From positions 101,578 through 165,577 of the forward strand of contig JABLXW010000020.1 of the NCBI GenBank assembly GCA_013177945.1: a stretch of DNA of 64,000 nucleotides, written 5' to 3'. The position numbers and the translations under genes are program-made. The notes beneath the pieces were generated by a model. That model made no database searches, was not told the DNA's origin, and saw only the letters and a program-made list of their open reading frames with translations. The DNA comes from Bacillota bacterium (lineage in GTDB: Bacteria > Bacillota > DSM-12270 > Thermacetogeniales > Thermacetogeniaceae). Shown here piece after piece: positions 8,659-16,428 of the stretch. The first letter of the stretch is position 1. Each line of letters opens with the position of its first letter.

Positions 8659-8874
8659 TTAAACCGCAAGTGCGCCGTATCCATTTTCGATGAACTTCTG
8701 AATGTGAGTAGTTTTGAAATTGTGGTCGTCCATCCCGGCAGGGTAGTACTTCCCGTCCACATAGTCAAACCCCATGACCGATTGATGCGTCTTGATTCTC
8801 CTGCCGAAGAACTCTTCGCTGAACCTGTCCACAGCCTCTTTGCTTATCGCGCAGTTGTCGGCCTCATTCAACAG
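8659..8874 (-). pseudogene. Remnant of an unrecognised protein
   Basis: About 71 codons are open between an in-frame stop near 8907 and the stop at 8659, with TTG as the only plausible start and no ribosome site. The residues look like real protein (SEEFFGRRIKTHQSVMGF, DGKYYPAGMDDHNF), but no family was recognised. It is probably the tail of a lost gene. The flanking 8875-9140 holds no supportable gene. Confidence 0.3.
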
Positions 8875-9140
8875 TTGCTCCCGGTCCGGCCCGTCATATC
8901 ACTGTTTTTCTCAATCGATTAGTGTGCCATGGCCTCAATAATCCTACCCCCAAACTTTCGCCTTGCCTCCAAACTTTTTATCACCGGTAATTGCCTATTC
9001 ATAGCTACCACCTGACATTTTTACTCACGCTTAACATCCCAGCCTCCTGGCGCCTCCCGCGCAGGCAAAAGTAGCTAAGATTTTGGCAGCGGAGCGCACC
9101 CTCAACGACCTCGGGAGCCCCGGAGAGGAAATTTCCAGCT

Positions 9141-9460
9141 TCATAATCGAAACCTGGCGGCTTTTCCCCACCAGTAAACCCGGTAGATTTCCTTTTTCAC
9201 CGGAACCTGATCTTCCCCGTCTTTCGCGTAGCCGTACACTTCAATGGTGTAGGCGAAGAGATCGAAGTAGACATGGCGCCCTCCCCGGGCATCCAGATCC
9301 GGGTTCTGCCTTTCAAAGGCATTTTCGGCCATCACCTGAGCCTCATCCGCATCCACAGGGTATTCAGCAACAGAAAGCTTCCGCCCGGCAGCAACAGGAA
9401 GACGGCAAGCAACAAAAGGGCGCAGCTTAAGAAGAAATCCCGCCTGCTTACAAAAAACAT
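9141..9460 (-). pseudogene. Small exported or membrane protein broken by a frameshift
   Basis: The ATG at 9460 has a very strong ribosome site (AGGAGGAGG) and opens a frame with arginines followed by a hydrophobic segment (LSCALLLLAVFLLLPGG), typical of a signal peptide. That frame ends at a TGA near 9338. The continuation is in another frame: SVAEYPVDADEAQVMAENAF, then a soluble stretch with VYFDLFAYTIEVYGYAKDG, ending at 9141. One indel around 9380-9400 would join them into one protein of about 105 residues. No family was recognised. A sequencing error is an alternative. Confidence 0.45.
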
Positions 9461-9605
9461 GGTCCTCCTCCTACCCTTAGTTGTTTAACTTCCTGCCTTC
9501 CTGAAGAAAAGCGTTCCATAGATTTTTACCGAACTTCGTTTGATTTTCTTACAGACCGGTACGGTTCAAAAAGGCACAAACACAAACAGGGGCACAAACA
9601 GGGGG

Positions 9606-9719
9606 CAAACAGGGGGACGGTTCTGCTGTTTGTCCCCTTCATGGCTTACAAACGGGGGGCGGTTCTACTGTTTGTCCCTTTGTTTGGATGCGCAAACATG
9701 AGGACCGTCCCTTTGTTTG
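9606..9719. repeat. REP-type palindrome cluster (shortened RAYT element)
   Basis: Two forward copies of a REP-like unit (9606-9632 and 9649-9674, core GGGGACGGTTCT) and one inverted copy (9693-9719, core GGACCGTCCC) match the ends of the two larger elements at 13590 and 14934. The internal part of those elements is absent. Partial copies of CAAACAGGGG also lie at 9575-9605. This looks like a non-autonomous or internally deleted REP element. Confidence 0.7.
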
Positions 9720-9740
9720 TGTGTGCCTTTGTTTGTGTAG

Positions 9741-9793
9741 GTTCATTACTGCAGTTCACACTACAGGCATTTTCCCGAACTTATTCTGCTCGT
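9741..9793. repeat. 53-bp segment duplicated at 14862-14914
   Basis: The last codons and stop of the Cys-rich gene, plus 15 bases beyond it, occur again at 14862-14914 with a single mismatch. Each copy directly adjoins a REP cluster, on its left here and on its right at the second site. Confidence 0.8.
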
Positions 9794-10214
9794 ATAACTG
9801 AAGCAGTTCCTTGCCGATGTCCGGGTTGAGCCGGCTGACCTGCATCAGATAGAGGAGTGCAATCCCCTCGTAATTGATGTTTTCCCCCAGCAAGGCCAGT
9901 TCCAGGGCGCTGCGGGTGACGTTAATGACGCATTCCTCTTCGTGGTTGTCGCGGCATCCCTGGCACTGCAGCAGCACCTCTGCCAGGGCAAGGATCAGGT
10001 CGGGCTGGTAGTAGGCCCGGAAGTCGCGCCTGGGAAGATGCCGGGTGCCCCCGGGAATTCTAAAGGAGTGCTTTTGTTGAGAATAGTCGAGGGCTATCTG
10101 GCAGTACCCGATCAGGCAGCTGACCTTTTCGCATTTGTTGCACTCCGCTTCGGTTTTACAGCAGCGGTCCACTGCCGCCCGTACCTTTTCGAGGTTGATG
10201 TCTCCGGAAGCCAC
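9756..10214 (-). CDS. Cysteine-rich hypothetical protein next to a siroheme reductase
   Basis: A 152-residue soluble protein, not assigned to a named family. Cysteines cluster at CCKTEAECNKCEKVSCLIGYC positions near 18-38 and again as CQGCRDNHEEEC near 83-94, a pattern that could bind an iron-sulfur cluster or zinc. The rest is mostly helical. It starts 3 bases after the stop of the siroheme reductase gene, so the two are surely co-transcribed and it may serve as partner or electron carrier (inference). Its final codons are duplicated at 14862. Confidence 0.75.
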   Translation of the reverse strand: MASGDINLEKVRAAVDRCCKTEAECNKCEKVSCLIGYCQIALDYSQQKHSFRIPGGTRHLPRRDFRAYYQPDLILALAEVLLQCQGCRDNHEEECVINVTRSALELALLGENINYEGIALLYLMQVSRLNPDIGKELLQLYEQNKFGKMPVV

Positions 10215-10217
10215 GGC

Positions 10218-10934
10218 TCAACCCCCCAGTCCGGCAAAGCTGAGAAAGTCGCTTTCTTCCTGGCTGCGGTACTTCGCGAGGAAATCTTCGGAAGGAAGAA
10301 ACCTTTCGAGGCCGACCCTTTCGATGGTGTTGCAGATCCGCTCTTTCGGCTCGGCGCATTCCGTATAGGTCTCGAGAATGGCTTCCAGCAAAGCAACGGC
10401 ACCTTCGCCGTTAATACCTTCGGCTATCAGCGTTCCGTGTACCGGCTTCCGGCTTCCCCCCCGTCCCCCGAGGTAGATGCTGTACGCATCTTCACCTGTG
10501 GCTACAATGCCGTAATCGGCGCAGTACGGGTCCGTACAGCCCCGGTGGCAGCCGGCAACGGAGATTTTAAAATCCCGGGGTGTGGGGCGGTTCATAAACC
10601 TCTCCTGCAGTTCCCCACCCAGGCTGAAAACGTCGCTGAGGGCGCGCTGGCACAAGTCTTTGTTGCCGGCGCAGGCCTTGACGTTGCGAACGATTTCTCC
10701 AAAAACCCCGATGCGCAAACCCAGCGCGGCAACTCCTTTTCTCAGTTCTTCCAGCCTGTCCGACGGTATTAAAAAGATCAATGTCTGGCGGGTGGTCATC
10801 TTGCAGTACTGGCAACCGGTTGTTTCCGCCAGCTTCCCCAGTCCGGCGAGCTGTGCCGGGGTCAGCAGCCCGCATTTGGATACAATTCCGACGCCAAGGA
10901 CCCCTGAACGTTGTCTGAAAATGGCGTCTCCCAC
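10218..10934 (-). CDS. Small siroheme [4Fe-4S] sulfite/nitrite reductase-like protein
   Basis: A 238-residue protein of the nitrite/sulfite reductase hemoprotein family in its short, single-unit form. A ferredoxin-like N-terminal half contains TTGCQYCKMTTRQTL. The cluster- and siroheme-binding half has CAGNKDLC followed by VAGCHRGCTDPYCADYG, a CX6C...CX3C set close to the usual CX5C...CX3C. Short forms occur in anaerobic bacteria and archaea as assimilatory-type sulfite reductases of uncertain role. The start is GTG 10934 with AGAGGAG upstream. A Per-box-like sequence overlaps its probable promoter at 11088-11124. Confidence 0.82.
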   Translation of the reverse strand: MGDAIFRQRSGVLGVGIVSKCGLLTPAQLAGLGKLAETTGCQYCKMTTRQTLIFLIPSDRLEELRKGVAALGLRIGVFGEIVRNVKACAGNKDLCQRALSDVFSLGGELQERFMNRPTPRDFKISVAGCHRGCTDPYCADYGIVATGEDAYSIYLGGRGGSRKPVHGTLIAEGINGEGAVALLEAILETYTECAEPKERICNTIERVGLERFLPSEDFLAKYRSQEESDFLSFAGLGG

Positions 10935-11087
10935 TCTTGATCACTCCTCTTATTTGAATACTGTCCAGCTGTCAAGCAACTGGAAGCAAAAATATTATCC
11001 TTTATGTTTTTTTTCATGTGGAGAGCATAGTTGTCCGCATTTACAGGCGCAGAGTAATCTAAAACAGCTATTGGAACAAATCCAATT

Positions 11088-11124
11088 TTGTAATCATTAT
11101 AATTTAATGGACAAAAAAATGCAA
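11088..11124 (-). promoter_or_regulatory. Probable promoter with an overlapping PerR box
   Basis: Bases 11088-11102 read TTGTAATCATTATAA on the plus strand, 14 of 15 positions of the PerR consensus TTATAATNATTATAA. On the minus strand the same bases supply a perfect TATAAT (11101-11096), placed 17 bases after TTGCAT (11124-11119). Start of transcription would be near 11089, about 155 bases before the siroheme reductase gene. A PerR gene lies about 1.3 kb upstream in the same direction. Confidence 0.65.
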
Positions 11125-11156
11125 CAGTTACCACAGCCCCGTCGGCATCACTTTAT

Positions 11157-12368
11157 TTAACCGGGAGATGCCGACTCGAAAAACGGGGCAAGTTCGGTCT
11201 TGCTCGACAAGAGGGCCGTTGCAACTTTCCTTTCCATTAAGCGTTCTTTTACCTGCAGATTCAAAATGCCTTCAACTTCTTCCCATTTAAGGCGATGCCG
11301 GTAGGGCCGCTCTTCGCTGAGGGCGGTAAAAATGTCCGCGGCTCTAACCAACTGGGATGGCAGGTCCAGCTCTCTGCCGGTCTTTCTAAAAGGATAACCA
11401 TTGGCGTCGGGCCGCTCGTGGTGGAACGCCGCCCATTCCGCCAGGGGCGATTGCGGGGCTGCCGTCTTCAGCCACCAGTAGGTGTAATAAGGGTGCTGTT
11501 TAATGATATTGAACTCGGTTTCGGTGAGGGCACCTGGCTTCTCAAGCAACTCCTCGGGAACGGTTACTTTTCCGAGATCGTGCAGCAAACCTGCAACTTC
11601 CAGCAAGGCACAGTCTTCTTGCAGCAATCCGGTTTTTTGGCCGAGGAGGCGCGCTGTCCGGGCGACCCTGAGGGAGTGCCCATAGGTAAAAGGGCTTTTG
11701 GCGTCGATGATCCTGGCGAACAATTCCGCTATTTTGAGCAGATCGCCCGTTTCTACGGCAATGGAACGGTAAGGAATGAGGGGGATCAGGTGCTCGTCTA
11801 TCCAGGGCGACTGCAGCTCCAGCCAGAAACTCTCCTTATTCGAAAGCTTTTCGAACAGGGAGACGAGATCCGGGTCGAACACCTCCCCTGCAAGTTCCCG
11901 CAGGCGGGTTAAAATCTCCCGGCGCTGGTCGAGTATGTTGAGATCGCTCCGGAGCAGGACATCAACCCGGTCAACCAGGTGAATAATGCGGCTGGCGAGC
12001 GGTATATCCGTTCTGCTCTTTCCTGTCTGGTTTCCTCCCTTCCAGCGATCGTGGTGGGAGAGGACGATACAGGCGATGGAATCGAGGAACCCGCTGGAAA
12101 ATAACTTATAACCGCGCAAGCAGTGATCGTATGTGTCCATAATATCGAAGCTTGCCAGATCCAGCTTTTCCCGCCAGGTCACCGCCCCCGCATCGTGCAG
12201 GATGGATGCCTTGAAAAGCTCAAACAGGGCATTTTTGCCCAGCCCGGCGGACTTTCCCAGCTGCAGGGACATCAGCGCAACCCGCTTGTGGTGGTGCGTG
12301 ATTCCCGTGCCGGCGAAATCGAGACTGTGGGACAGGTTCAGGAGCAATCTTACGAGATTAATTTTCAT
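11157..12368 (-). CDS. Tandem HD-domain protein, HD-GYP-like
   Basis: A 403-residue protein with two HD-type phosphohydrolase domains. The N-terminal one has HHHKRVALMSLQLGKSAGL, HDAGA and SHHDRWKGG. The C-terminal one has HSLRVARTARLLGQ, HDLGKVTVPEELL, HHERPDANGYPF and AADIFTALSEERPYR, close to HD-GYP with the GYP motif kept. Cyclic-di-nucleotide hydrolysis is likely for the second domain and uncertain for the first. The ATG is preceded by AAGGTGAT. It lies 27 bases after perR and may be transcribed with it. Confidence 0.85.
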   Translation of the reverse strand: MKINLVRLLLNLSHSLDFAGTGITHHHKRVALMSLQLGKSAGLGKNALFELFKASILHDAGAVTWREKLDLASFDIMDTYDHCLRGYKLFSSGFLDSIACIVLSHHDRWKGGNQTGKSRTDIPLASRIIHLVDRVDVLLRSDLNILDQRREILTRLRELAGEVFDPDLVSLFEKLSNKESFWLELQSPWIDEHLIPLIPYRSIAVETGDLLKIAELFARIIDAKSPFTYGHSLRVARTARLLGQKTGLLQEDCALLEVAGLLHDLGKVTVPEELLEKPGALTETEFNIIKQHPYYTYWWLKTAAPQSPLAEWAAFHHERPDANGYPFRKTGRELDLPSQLVRAADIFTALSEERPYRHRLKWEEVEGILNLQVKERLMERKVATALLSSKTELAPFFESASPG

Positions 12369-12395
12369 GGCTTATCACCTTGTGTCGTGCATTCC

Positions 12396-12848
12396 TTATT
12401 TCTGGCGTTTCTTTCGGCAACCGGGACAAATGCCGTACAGGTTGACGGCGTAGCTCTCCGCCAGAAATTCGCCCAGCTCCCTGGGCAAGTCCAGCCTGGG
12501 AAAATCCAGTTCGATATCGTAAACCCTGCCGCAGCCCCGGCAGAGGAAGTGACCGTGGGGCTGGGGATTGGGATCGAAACGTTTTCGCACCGGGTCGATA
12601 TTCAATTCCTGCAGTTCCCCCGCTTTTGCGAGGGTTTCCACCGTGCCGTAGACTGTTGCCAGGGAAAGGGACGGGTAGAGCGGCTTAAGCCGCTGGTAGA
12701 TCTCCTCCGCGGAAGGATGCGACGTATTGCCGTCAAGAAATTCAAGAATTGCCAGTCGTTGGGGAGTTGCCTTCAACCCCAGCCGGTTCAGCTTTTCCGA
12801 CAAGGCCATCCTCTTTTTTTCGCCGAAATTCTTTGTACTGGCTCCCAT
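12396..12848 (-). CDS. perR: Fur-family repressor, probably PerR
   Basis: A 150-residue Fur-family regulator. The winged helix contains LKATPQRLAILEFL and SLATVYGTVETLAKAGE, followed by the metal-sensing domain with FDPNPQPHGHFLCRGCG and a second pair CPGC; both CXXC pairs form the structural zinc site. The family senses peroxide through iron-ligand oxidation (PerR) or metals. PerR is favoured because a Per-box-like site lies just upstream and another, nearly perfect one lies ahead of the neighbouring redox genes. A second Fur protein at 46485 is the Zur candidate. Confidence 0.8.
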   Translation of the reverse strand: MGASTKNFGEKKRMALSEKLNRLGLKATPQRLAILEFLDGNTSHPSAEEIYQRLKPLYPSLSLATVYGTVETLAKAGELQELNIDPVRKRFDPNPQPHGHFLCRGCGRVYDIELDFPRLDLPRELGEFLAESYAVNLYGICPGCRKKRQK

Positions 12849-12878
12849 AGATATCTGGCTCCTACAATAAATACGCTT

Positions 12879-12893
12879 TTGTAATTATTATTG
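12879..12893. promoter_or_regulatory. Per-box-like operator ahead of perR
   Basis: TTGTAATTATTATTG matches the PerR consensus at 12 of 15 positions and lies 31 bases upstream of the perR start, suggesting autoregulation. The surrounding DNA is very AT-rich, so a chance match is more likely here than at 11088. Confidence 0.5.
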
Positions 12894-12963
12894 ATTAAAA
12901 GTAATTAAATTGCAATCATTGAGACATTCGATGAAATAGCCGCAGCCTGTGTCTTTTGATGCC

Positions 12964-13577
12964 TCTACAGCCTGCCTTTCCTTGTGCCGCAGTCTATCCC
13001 GCCAGGAAACTCCCTTAGTCTCCAGGTTGCCACTGGAACAGTAAGGGGAGCCTTTGGGCATCATCTTATTACTATCAAGCGCAACCGCTACGTTATTAAC
13101 CATGAATGAAAGAGGCGAAGGAGCTTTGTGGAAAATAACCCTCCGCCTGTTTTTGACGCTTCTCTTTCTTGTACCGGGGGAGTCCGGGTTGGTGGCCGAG
13201 ATTTTTTAATTGTTTGAGGAGCGGCCCCCGCTCCCACCTGACGCGAGGAAGGTCCATGAGGTCGGTTTTCCGGTCCACCAATCCTTCCCGCCCGGCAAAA
13301 ATGCAGCGGAAACCGGCCCTCCGGGCGGCCTCCCGGACCTCCCTGCCCGTGCAACCGAAGGGCAGGGAAAGCGCGGACGGCGGCCTCCCCACGATCTCCT
13401 CGAGAACAGCGCGGGATACCACAAGATCGTTCCAGATCCGGGCCCGGCGTTCGTCTCCGGTTTCAGGCCGGCCCGTCCAGGGACTATGGAGTCTTGCCTG
13501 GTAGTACGGCTGTCCGCCAACGGTACTGTGCCCCTCGTGGGTGTGGGAACCTACGGTAACAAGCCCGCTCGCTGCCA
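12964..13577. repeat. 614-bp direct repeat, left copy
   Basis: This segment is almost identical to 15186-15800 (constant offset of 2223 bases over most of its length, with a 1-base indel near the left end). It carries the 3' part of the polysaccharide deacetylase gene and its downstream flank. Homology stops abruptly at 13577, 13 bases before the REP element. Confidence 0.9.
13096..13577 (-). pseudogene. 5'-truncated polysaccharide deacetylase
   Basis: The last ~160 codons of the deacetylase at 15319 are repeated here, including GSHTHEGHSTVGG and SALSLPFGCTGREV, and stop at the same codon. The catalytic aspartate block (ADDGYEG in the intact copy) and the signal anchor are missing, so the fragment cannot be an active enzyme. 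The missing 5' part begins where the RAYT-type element sits. Confidence 0.85.
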
Positions 13578-13589
13578 AGCACACAAGCA

Positions 13590-13837
13590 CAAACAGGGGG
13601 ACGGTTCTGCTGTTTGTCCCCTTCAGGCTTTATTTTAACAGTCAACCCTGTTATGTTATCCTCGCAATCTGTCTGAGGCTACTCCCCTCTATTTCCTTGA
13701 TTTTCTGCAAGATTTTATCCCGCTCTGGTTTTTCCATCTGGTGCAGAACATTAACCGGTCTACCACTTAATTTTTTTGATTTCGTGTTTCGTCACTTACT
13801 CCTGCTTGCGCAAACATGAGAACCGTCCCCTTGTTTG
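13590..13837 (-). mobile_element. REP-bounded remnant of a RAYT (Y1) transposase element, copy 1
   Basis: A 248-bp unit bounded by 27-bp imperfect inverted repeats (13590-13616 and 13811-13837; 23 of 27 bases match). The minus strand holds a short open stretch reading MEKPERDKILQKIKE followed by IEGSSLRQIARIT and a stop. This is the C-terminal part of REP-associated tyrosine (Y1, IS200-like) transposases, with the catalytic HUH and Tyr region gone. A near-identical unit lies at 14934. Confidence 0.75.
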
Positions 13838-14476
13838 CCTATCTTTTTCCTTGAGGGCAAGCACTTTCAATTCCTTCAAGAAAGACTCCAGAAGCTCCGG
13901 TGCTTCGCTCAACAGTTCCGGCTCAAGGAGGAGCAGCCCGGCGGCCTCTGTCGGGTATACCTTTTTCAGCTTCTCCCACCGCCGCTCGAGAGCTTCGGCT
14001 CTCGCCGTCAGCGGGAACGCCTCTCTCAGCAGGTCCTCTCTTCTGCGTTTGTAGGCTGCAGCCACGTCCAGGACATCCCTCGTCTTCAGCGTTTCTGCTC
14101 TATAGAAGAGTTTCTTAACTACTATCTCCTCGGGGGTTTCTATGTACACGGATTCCCCTTCAACTTCGCTTTCCCGGCGAGGTCTTCGGGTGAGGTTGGG
14201 AGCCACAATGAAGTCGATTTCTCCCTCTGCGAGCTTCAGTTTGAGGAAGCTGGAACCCTCCACGTAGTCGCGGACGATCTCTGCCGCCGCTCTGTTGAGT
14301 CGCGGGGTCAAAAAGGTAAGAAGCTGGGCATCGGTAAAAAAAATGTCGACATCCCTGCTTTCCCTGTGATGGAGGTGAAGGGCGAGGGCCGTTCCTCCTC
14401 CGAAGCTCCACTCGCTACGGGGAATCCCGGAGGCGTCCAGAAGGCGGACCGCCTTTTTAAAGAGTTTCTTCCACAT
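13796..14476 (-). CDS. Nucleotidyltransferase toxin (AbiEii / DUF1814-like)
   Basis: The start at ATG 14476 (MWKKLFKKAVRLL) was chosen because it gives a family-like N-terminus; the frame is open further upstream. The 226-residue protein has FGGGTALALHLHHRESRDVDIFF near 23-45, the GG...DxD nucleotidyltransferase signature of type IV toxin-antitoxin and abortive-infection toxins. Family members add nucleotides to tRNA or GTP-dependent targets and arrest growth. Its start overlaps the upstream partner gene by 20 bases. Its last ~14 codons are formed by the REP element (13796-13837), so the native C-terminus has been replaced. Confidence 0.78.
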   Translation of the reverse strand: MWKKLFKKAVRLLDASGIPRSEWSFGGGTALALHLHHRESRDVDIFFTDAQLLTFLTPRLNRAAAEIVRDYVEGSSFLKLKLAEGEIDFIVAPNLTRRPRRESEVEGESVYIETPEEIVVKKLFYRAETLKTRDVLDVAAAYKRRREDLLREAFPLTARAEALERRWEKLKKVYPTEAAGLLLLEPELLSEAPELLESFLKELKVLALKEKDRQTRGRFSCLRKQE

Positions 14477-14732
14477 CCAGGTATACCATCTCCTCGAAGT
14501 CCGGGTTCGGGTAGATCTCTCTGATGTATCTCTCGTAGTAGGCCGCCAGCACTTCGTCTGAAACTCCGTGCCTTGAGGCGAACTTCGCCACATCCTGGAG
14601 GGGAACGTCCGTAAAGAAGTTGAAGATCTGGGCAGCGTACTTTTTGTTGAATTTCATGTTTCTCAGCATTTCCGCGAGCCTTTCCTCTTTCAGGCGGCCG
14701 CGCGTCTGGGCGTTTATCGTGGACTCAACCAT
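14457..14732 (-). CDS. Probable antitoxin partner of the nucleotidyltransferase
   Basis: A 91-residue, charged, mostly helical protein with no signal peptide or membrane segment, for example LKEERLAEMLRNMKF and HGVSDEVLAAYYERYI. It is not a recognised AbiEi-type regulator. Its position directly before, and 20-base overlap with, the AbiEii-like gene suggest that it is the cognate antitoxin or a dedicated partner. It also resembles the small DUF-type proteins that sit upstream of DUF1814 toxins in other clostridia. Confidence 0.65.
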   Translation of the reverse strand: MVESTINAQTRGRLKEERLAEMLRNMKFNKKYAAQIFNFFTDVPLQDVAKFASRHGVSDEVLAAYYERYIREIYPNPDFEEMVYLDVEETL

Positions 14733-14861
14733 CAGGTCATTCCTTTCATTTAGTTTTTGAGGTAGAAGCGGAGGTTCAGATGGCCTCTTGAATTTTCTTG
14801 AGGGTATTTTATCCTAAAGGAGGTGCAGGTTGCAATAAGCGCTGACTGACCTGAAAATGCA

Positions 14862-14914
14862 AGGTTCATTACTGCAGTTCACACTACAGGCATTTTCCCG
14901 AATTTATTCTGCTC
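14862..14914. repeat. Second copy of the 53-bp gene-tail segment (see 9741)
   Basis: This copy carries the tail of the Cys-rich gene without the gene itself and runs directly into REP sequences at 14915. The rest of 14733-14933 holds no gene. Confidence 0.8.
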
Positions 14915-14933
14915 GGACAAACAGGGGGACAGA

Positions 14934-15184
14934 CAAACAGGGGGACGGTTCTGCTGTTTGTCCCCTTCAGGCTTTATTTTAACAGTCAACCCTGTTATGT
15001 TATCCTCGCAATCTGTCTGAGGCTACTCCCCTCTATCTCCTTGATTTTCTGCAAGATTTTATCCCGCTCTGGTTTTTCCATCTGGTGCAGAACATTAACC
15101 GGTCTACCACTTAATTTTTTTGATTTCGTGCTTCGGCACTTACCTTACTTGCTTGCGCAAACATGAGAACCGTCCCCTTGTTTG
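14934..15184 (-). mobile_element. REP-bounded RAYT remnant, copy 2
   Basis: A 251-bp unit with the same 27-bp ends (14934-14960 and 15158-15184) and the same transposase tail as copy 1. The two copies differ by only a few bases, so they separated recently or were duplicated with surrounding DNA. It abuts the downstream flank of the intact deacetylase gene. Confidence 0.75.
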
Positions 15185-15185
15185 G

Positions 15186-15800
15186 CCTACAGCCTGGCCT
15201 TTCCTTGTGCCGCAGTCTATCCCGCCAGGAAACTCCCTTAGTCTCCAGGTTGCCACTGGAACAGTAAGGGGAGCCTTTGGGCATCATCTTATTACTATCA
15301 AGCGCAACCGCTACGTTATTAACCATGAATGAAAGAGGCGAAGGAGCTTTGTGGAAAATAACCCTCCGCCTGTTTTTGACGCTTCTCTTTCTTGTACCGG
15401 GGGAGTCCGGGTTGGTGGCCGAGATTTTTTAATTGTTTGAGGAGCGGCCCCCGCTCCCACCTGACGCGAGGAAGGTCCATGAGGTCGGTTTTCCGGTCCA
15501 CCAATCCTTCCCGCCCGGCAAAAATGCAGCGGAAACCGGCCCTCCGGGCGGCCTCCCGGACCTCCCTGCCCGTGCAACCGAAGGGCAGGGAAAGCGCGGA
15601 CGGCGGCCTCCCCACGATCTCCTCGAGAACAGCGCGGGATACCACAAGATCGTTCCAGATCCGGGCCCGGCGTTCGTCTCCGGTTTCAGGCCGGCCCGTC
15701 CAGGGACTATGGAGTCTTGCCTGGTAGTACGGCTGTCCGCCAACGGTACTGTGCCCCTCGTGGGTGTGGGAACCCACGGCAACAAGCCCGCTCGCTGCCA
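15186..15800. repeat. 614-bp direct repeat, right copy
   Basis: Right-hand partner of 12964-13577, lying within and downstream of the intact deacetylase gene. In this copy the REP element adjoins the downstream end, while in the left copy it adjoins the 5' break point. Confidence 0.9.
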
Positions 15801-16374
15801 TCAACCGCAGCTGCTCCGGAGAAACCTTCGGCAGGTGGAGCTCCTCCCGGCGCACCGGGGCGAGCCATTTGGTGATGGGGAAGACAACCAGCGGGATTCG
15901 GCGCGCCTTCAGGGCCGGAAAAGCCAGACTGTAAATGCCCTCGTACCCGTCGTCTGCCGCCAGGAGGACGGCGCCAGGCGGCACATCACCCCGCCCCTCA
16001 ACAAAAGCAAGGAATTGGTCCAGAGCGATGAAAACGTAGCCGGCCCTTTGTAGGGAGTCGAGCGTTTCCCGGAATTCTTTTAAAGAAACGGTATAGGGCC
16101 CCGGCTTTTCCTGTATCTGGTGAAAGAAAACCGCCGCCACCTGGCGCCCGGAAGCTACCGCCCCTTGAGCCCTATTTTGTTTTAAGCAGGAAGGCCTCGT
16201 AGCATGAAGACTATCAATGAAAAATATACAACCCAACAACAATATGGTTGCTGCCATCAAAAATTTGCCCTTGCTTGTATTTATCAAACTATCTACCCCC
16301 GACGACAGACAATTCAACTTGATTATATATTTCTGGAAAAGATTTGTACAGCGCCGGCAGGATTTAAGACACAA
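15319..16374 (-). CDS. Polysaccharide deacetylase (NodB-like), membrane-anchored
   Basis: Up to 351 residues; the start is uncertain. An N-terminal hydrophobic segment (FLMAATILLLGCIFF, near 39-53) is a signal anchor, so the enzyme acts outside the membrane. The NodB-type domain has AADDGYEG for the catalytic aspartate pair, SHTHEGHSTVGG supplying the metal histidines, and SALSLPFGCTG. These are typical of PgaB/IcaB-type enzymes that de-N-acetylate surface polysaccharide. The first ~20 codons lie within a 113-bp repeat shared with the glycosyltransferase promoter region at 19231, so a shorter protein starting near MAATILLLG is possible. Confidence 0.85.
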   Translation of the reverse strand: MCLKSCRRCTNLFQKYIIKLNCLSSGVDSLINTSKGKFLMAATILLLGCIFFIDSLHATRPSCLKQNRAQGAVASGRQVAAVFFHQIQEKPGPYTVSLKEFRETLDSLQRAGYVFIALDQFLAFVEGRGDVPPGAVLLAADDGYEGIYSLAFPALKARRIPLVVFPITKWLAPVRREELHLPKVSPEQLRLMAASGLVAVGSHTHEGHSTVGGQPYYQARLHSPWTGRPETGDERRARIWNDLVVSRAVLEEIVGRPPSALSLPFGCTGREVREAARRAGFRCIFAGREGLVDRKTDLMDLPRVRWERGPLLKQLKNLGHQPGLPRYKKEKRQKQAEGYFPQSSFASFIHG

Positions 16375-16428
16375 AGGAGCGAAACGTAACAGGATGAAAA
16401 AATTGGTGAGATGTGGTGTTCAAGAGAT
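16316..16428. repeat. 113-bp promoter-region repeat, copy 1
   Basis: About 105 of 112 positions agree with 19231-19344. Both copies lie between divergent surface-polysaccharide genes. Each contains a plus-strand ribosome site and start codon for the peptide MKKLVRCGVQE. Here that frame (16394-16483) ends after 29 codons; at 19309 it continues into a glycosyltransferase. On the minus strand each copy supplies the first codons of a membrane protein. Confidence 0.85.

Noticed and set aside
12888..13103. 71-codon minus-strand frame, repeated in part at 15111
   Set aside because: It lies in the downstream flank of the duplicated deacetylase segment, diverges after the repeat boundary and has no ribosome site; the resemblance is due to the duplication.
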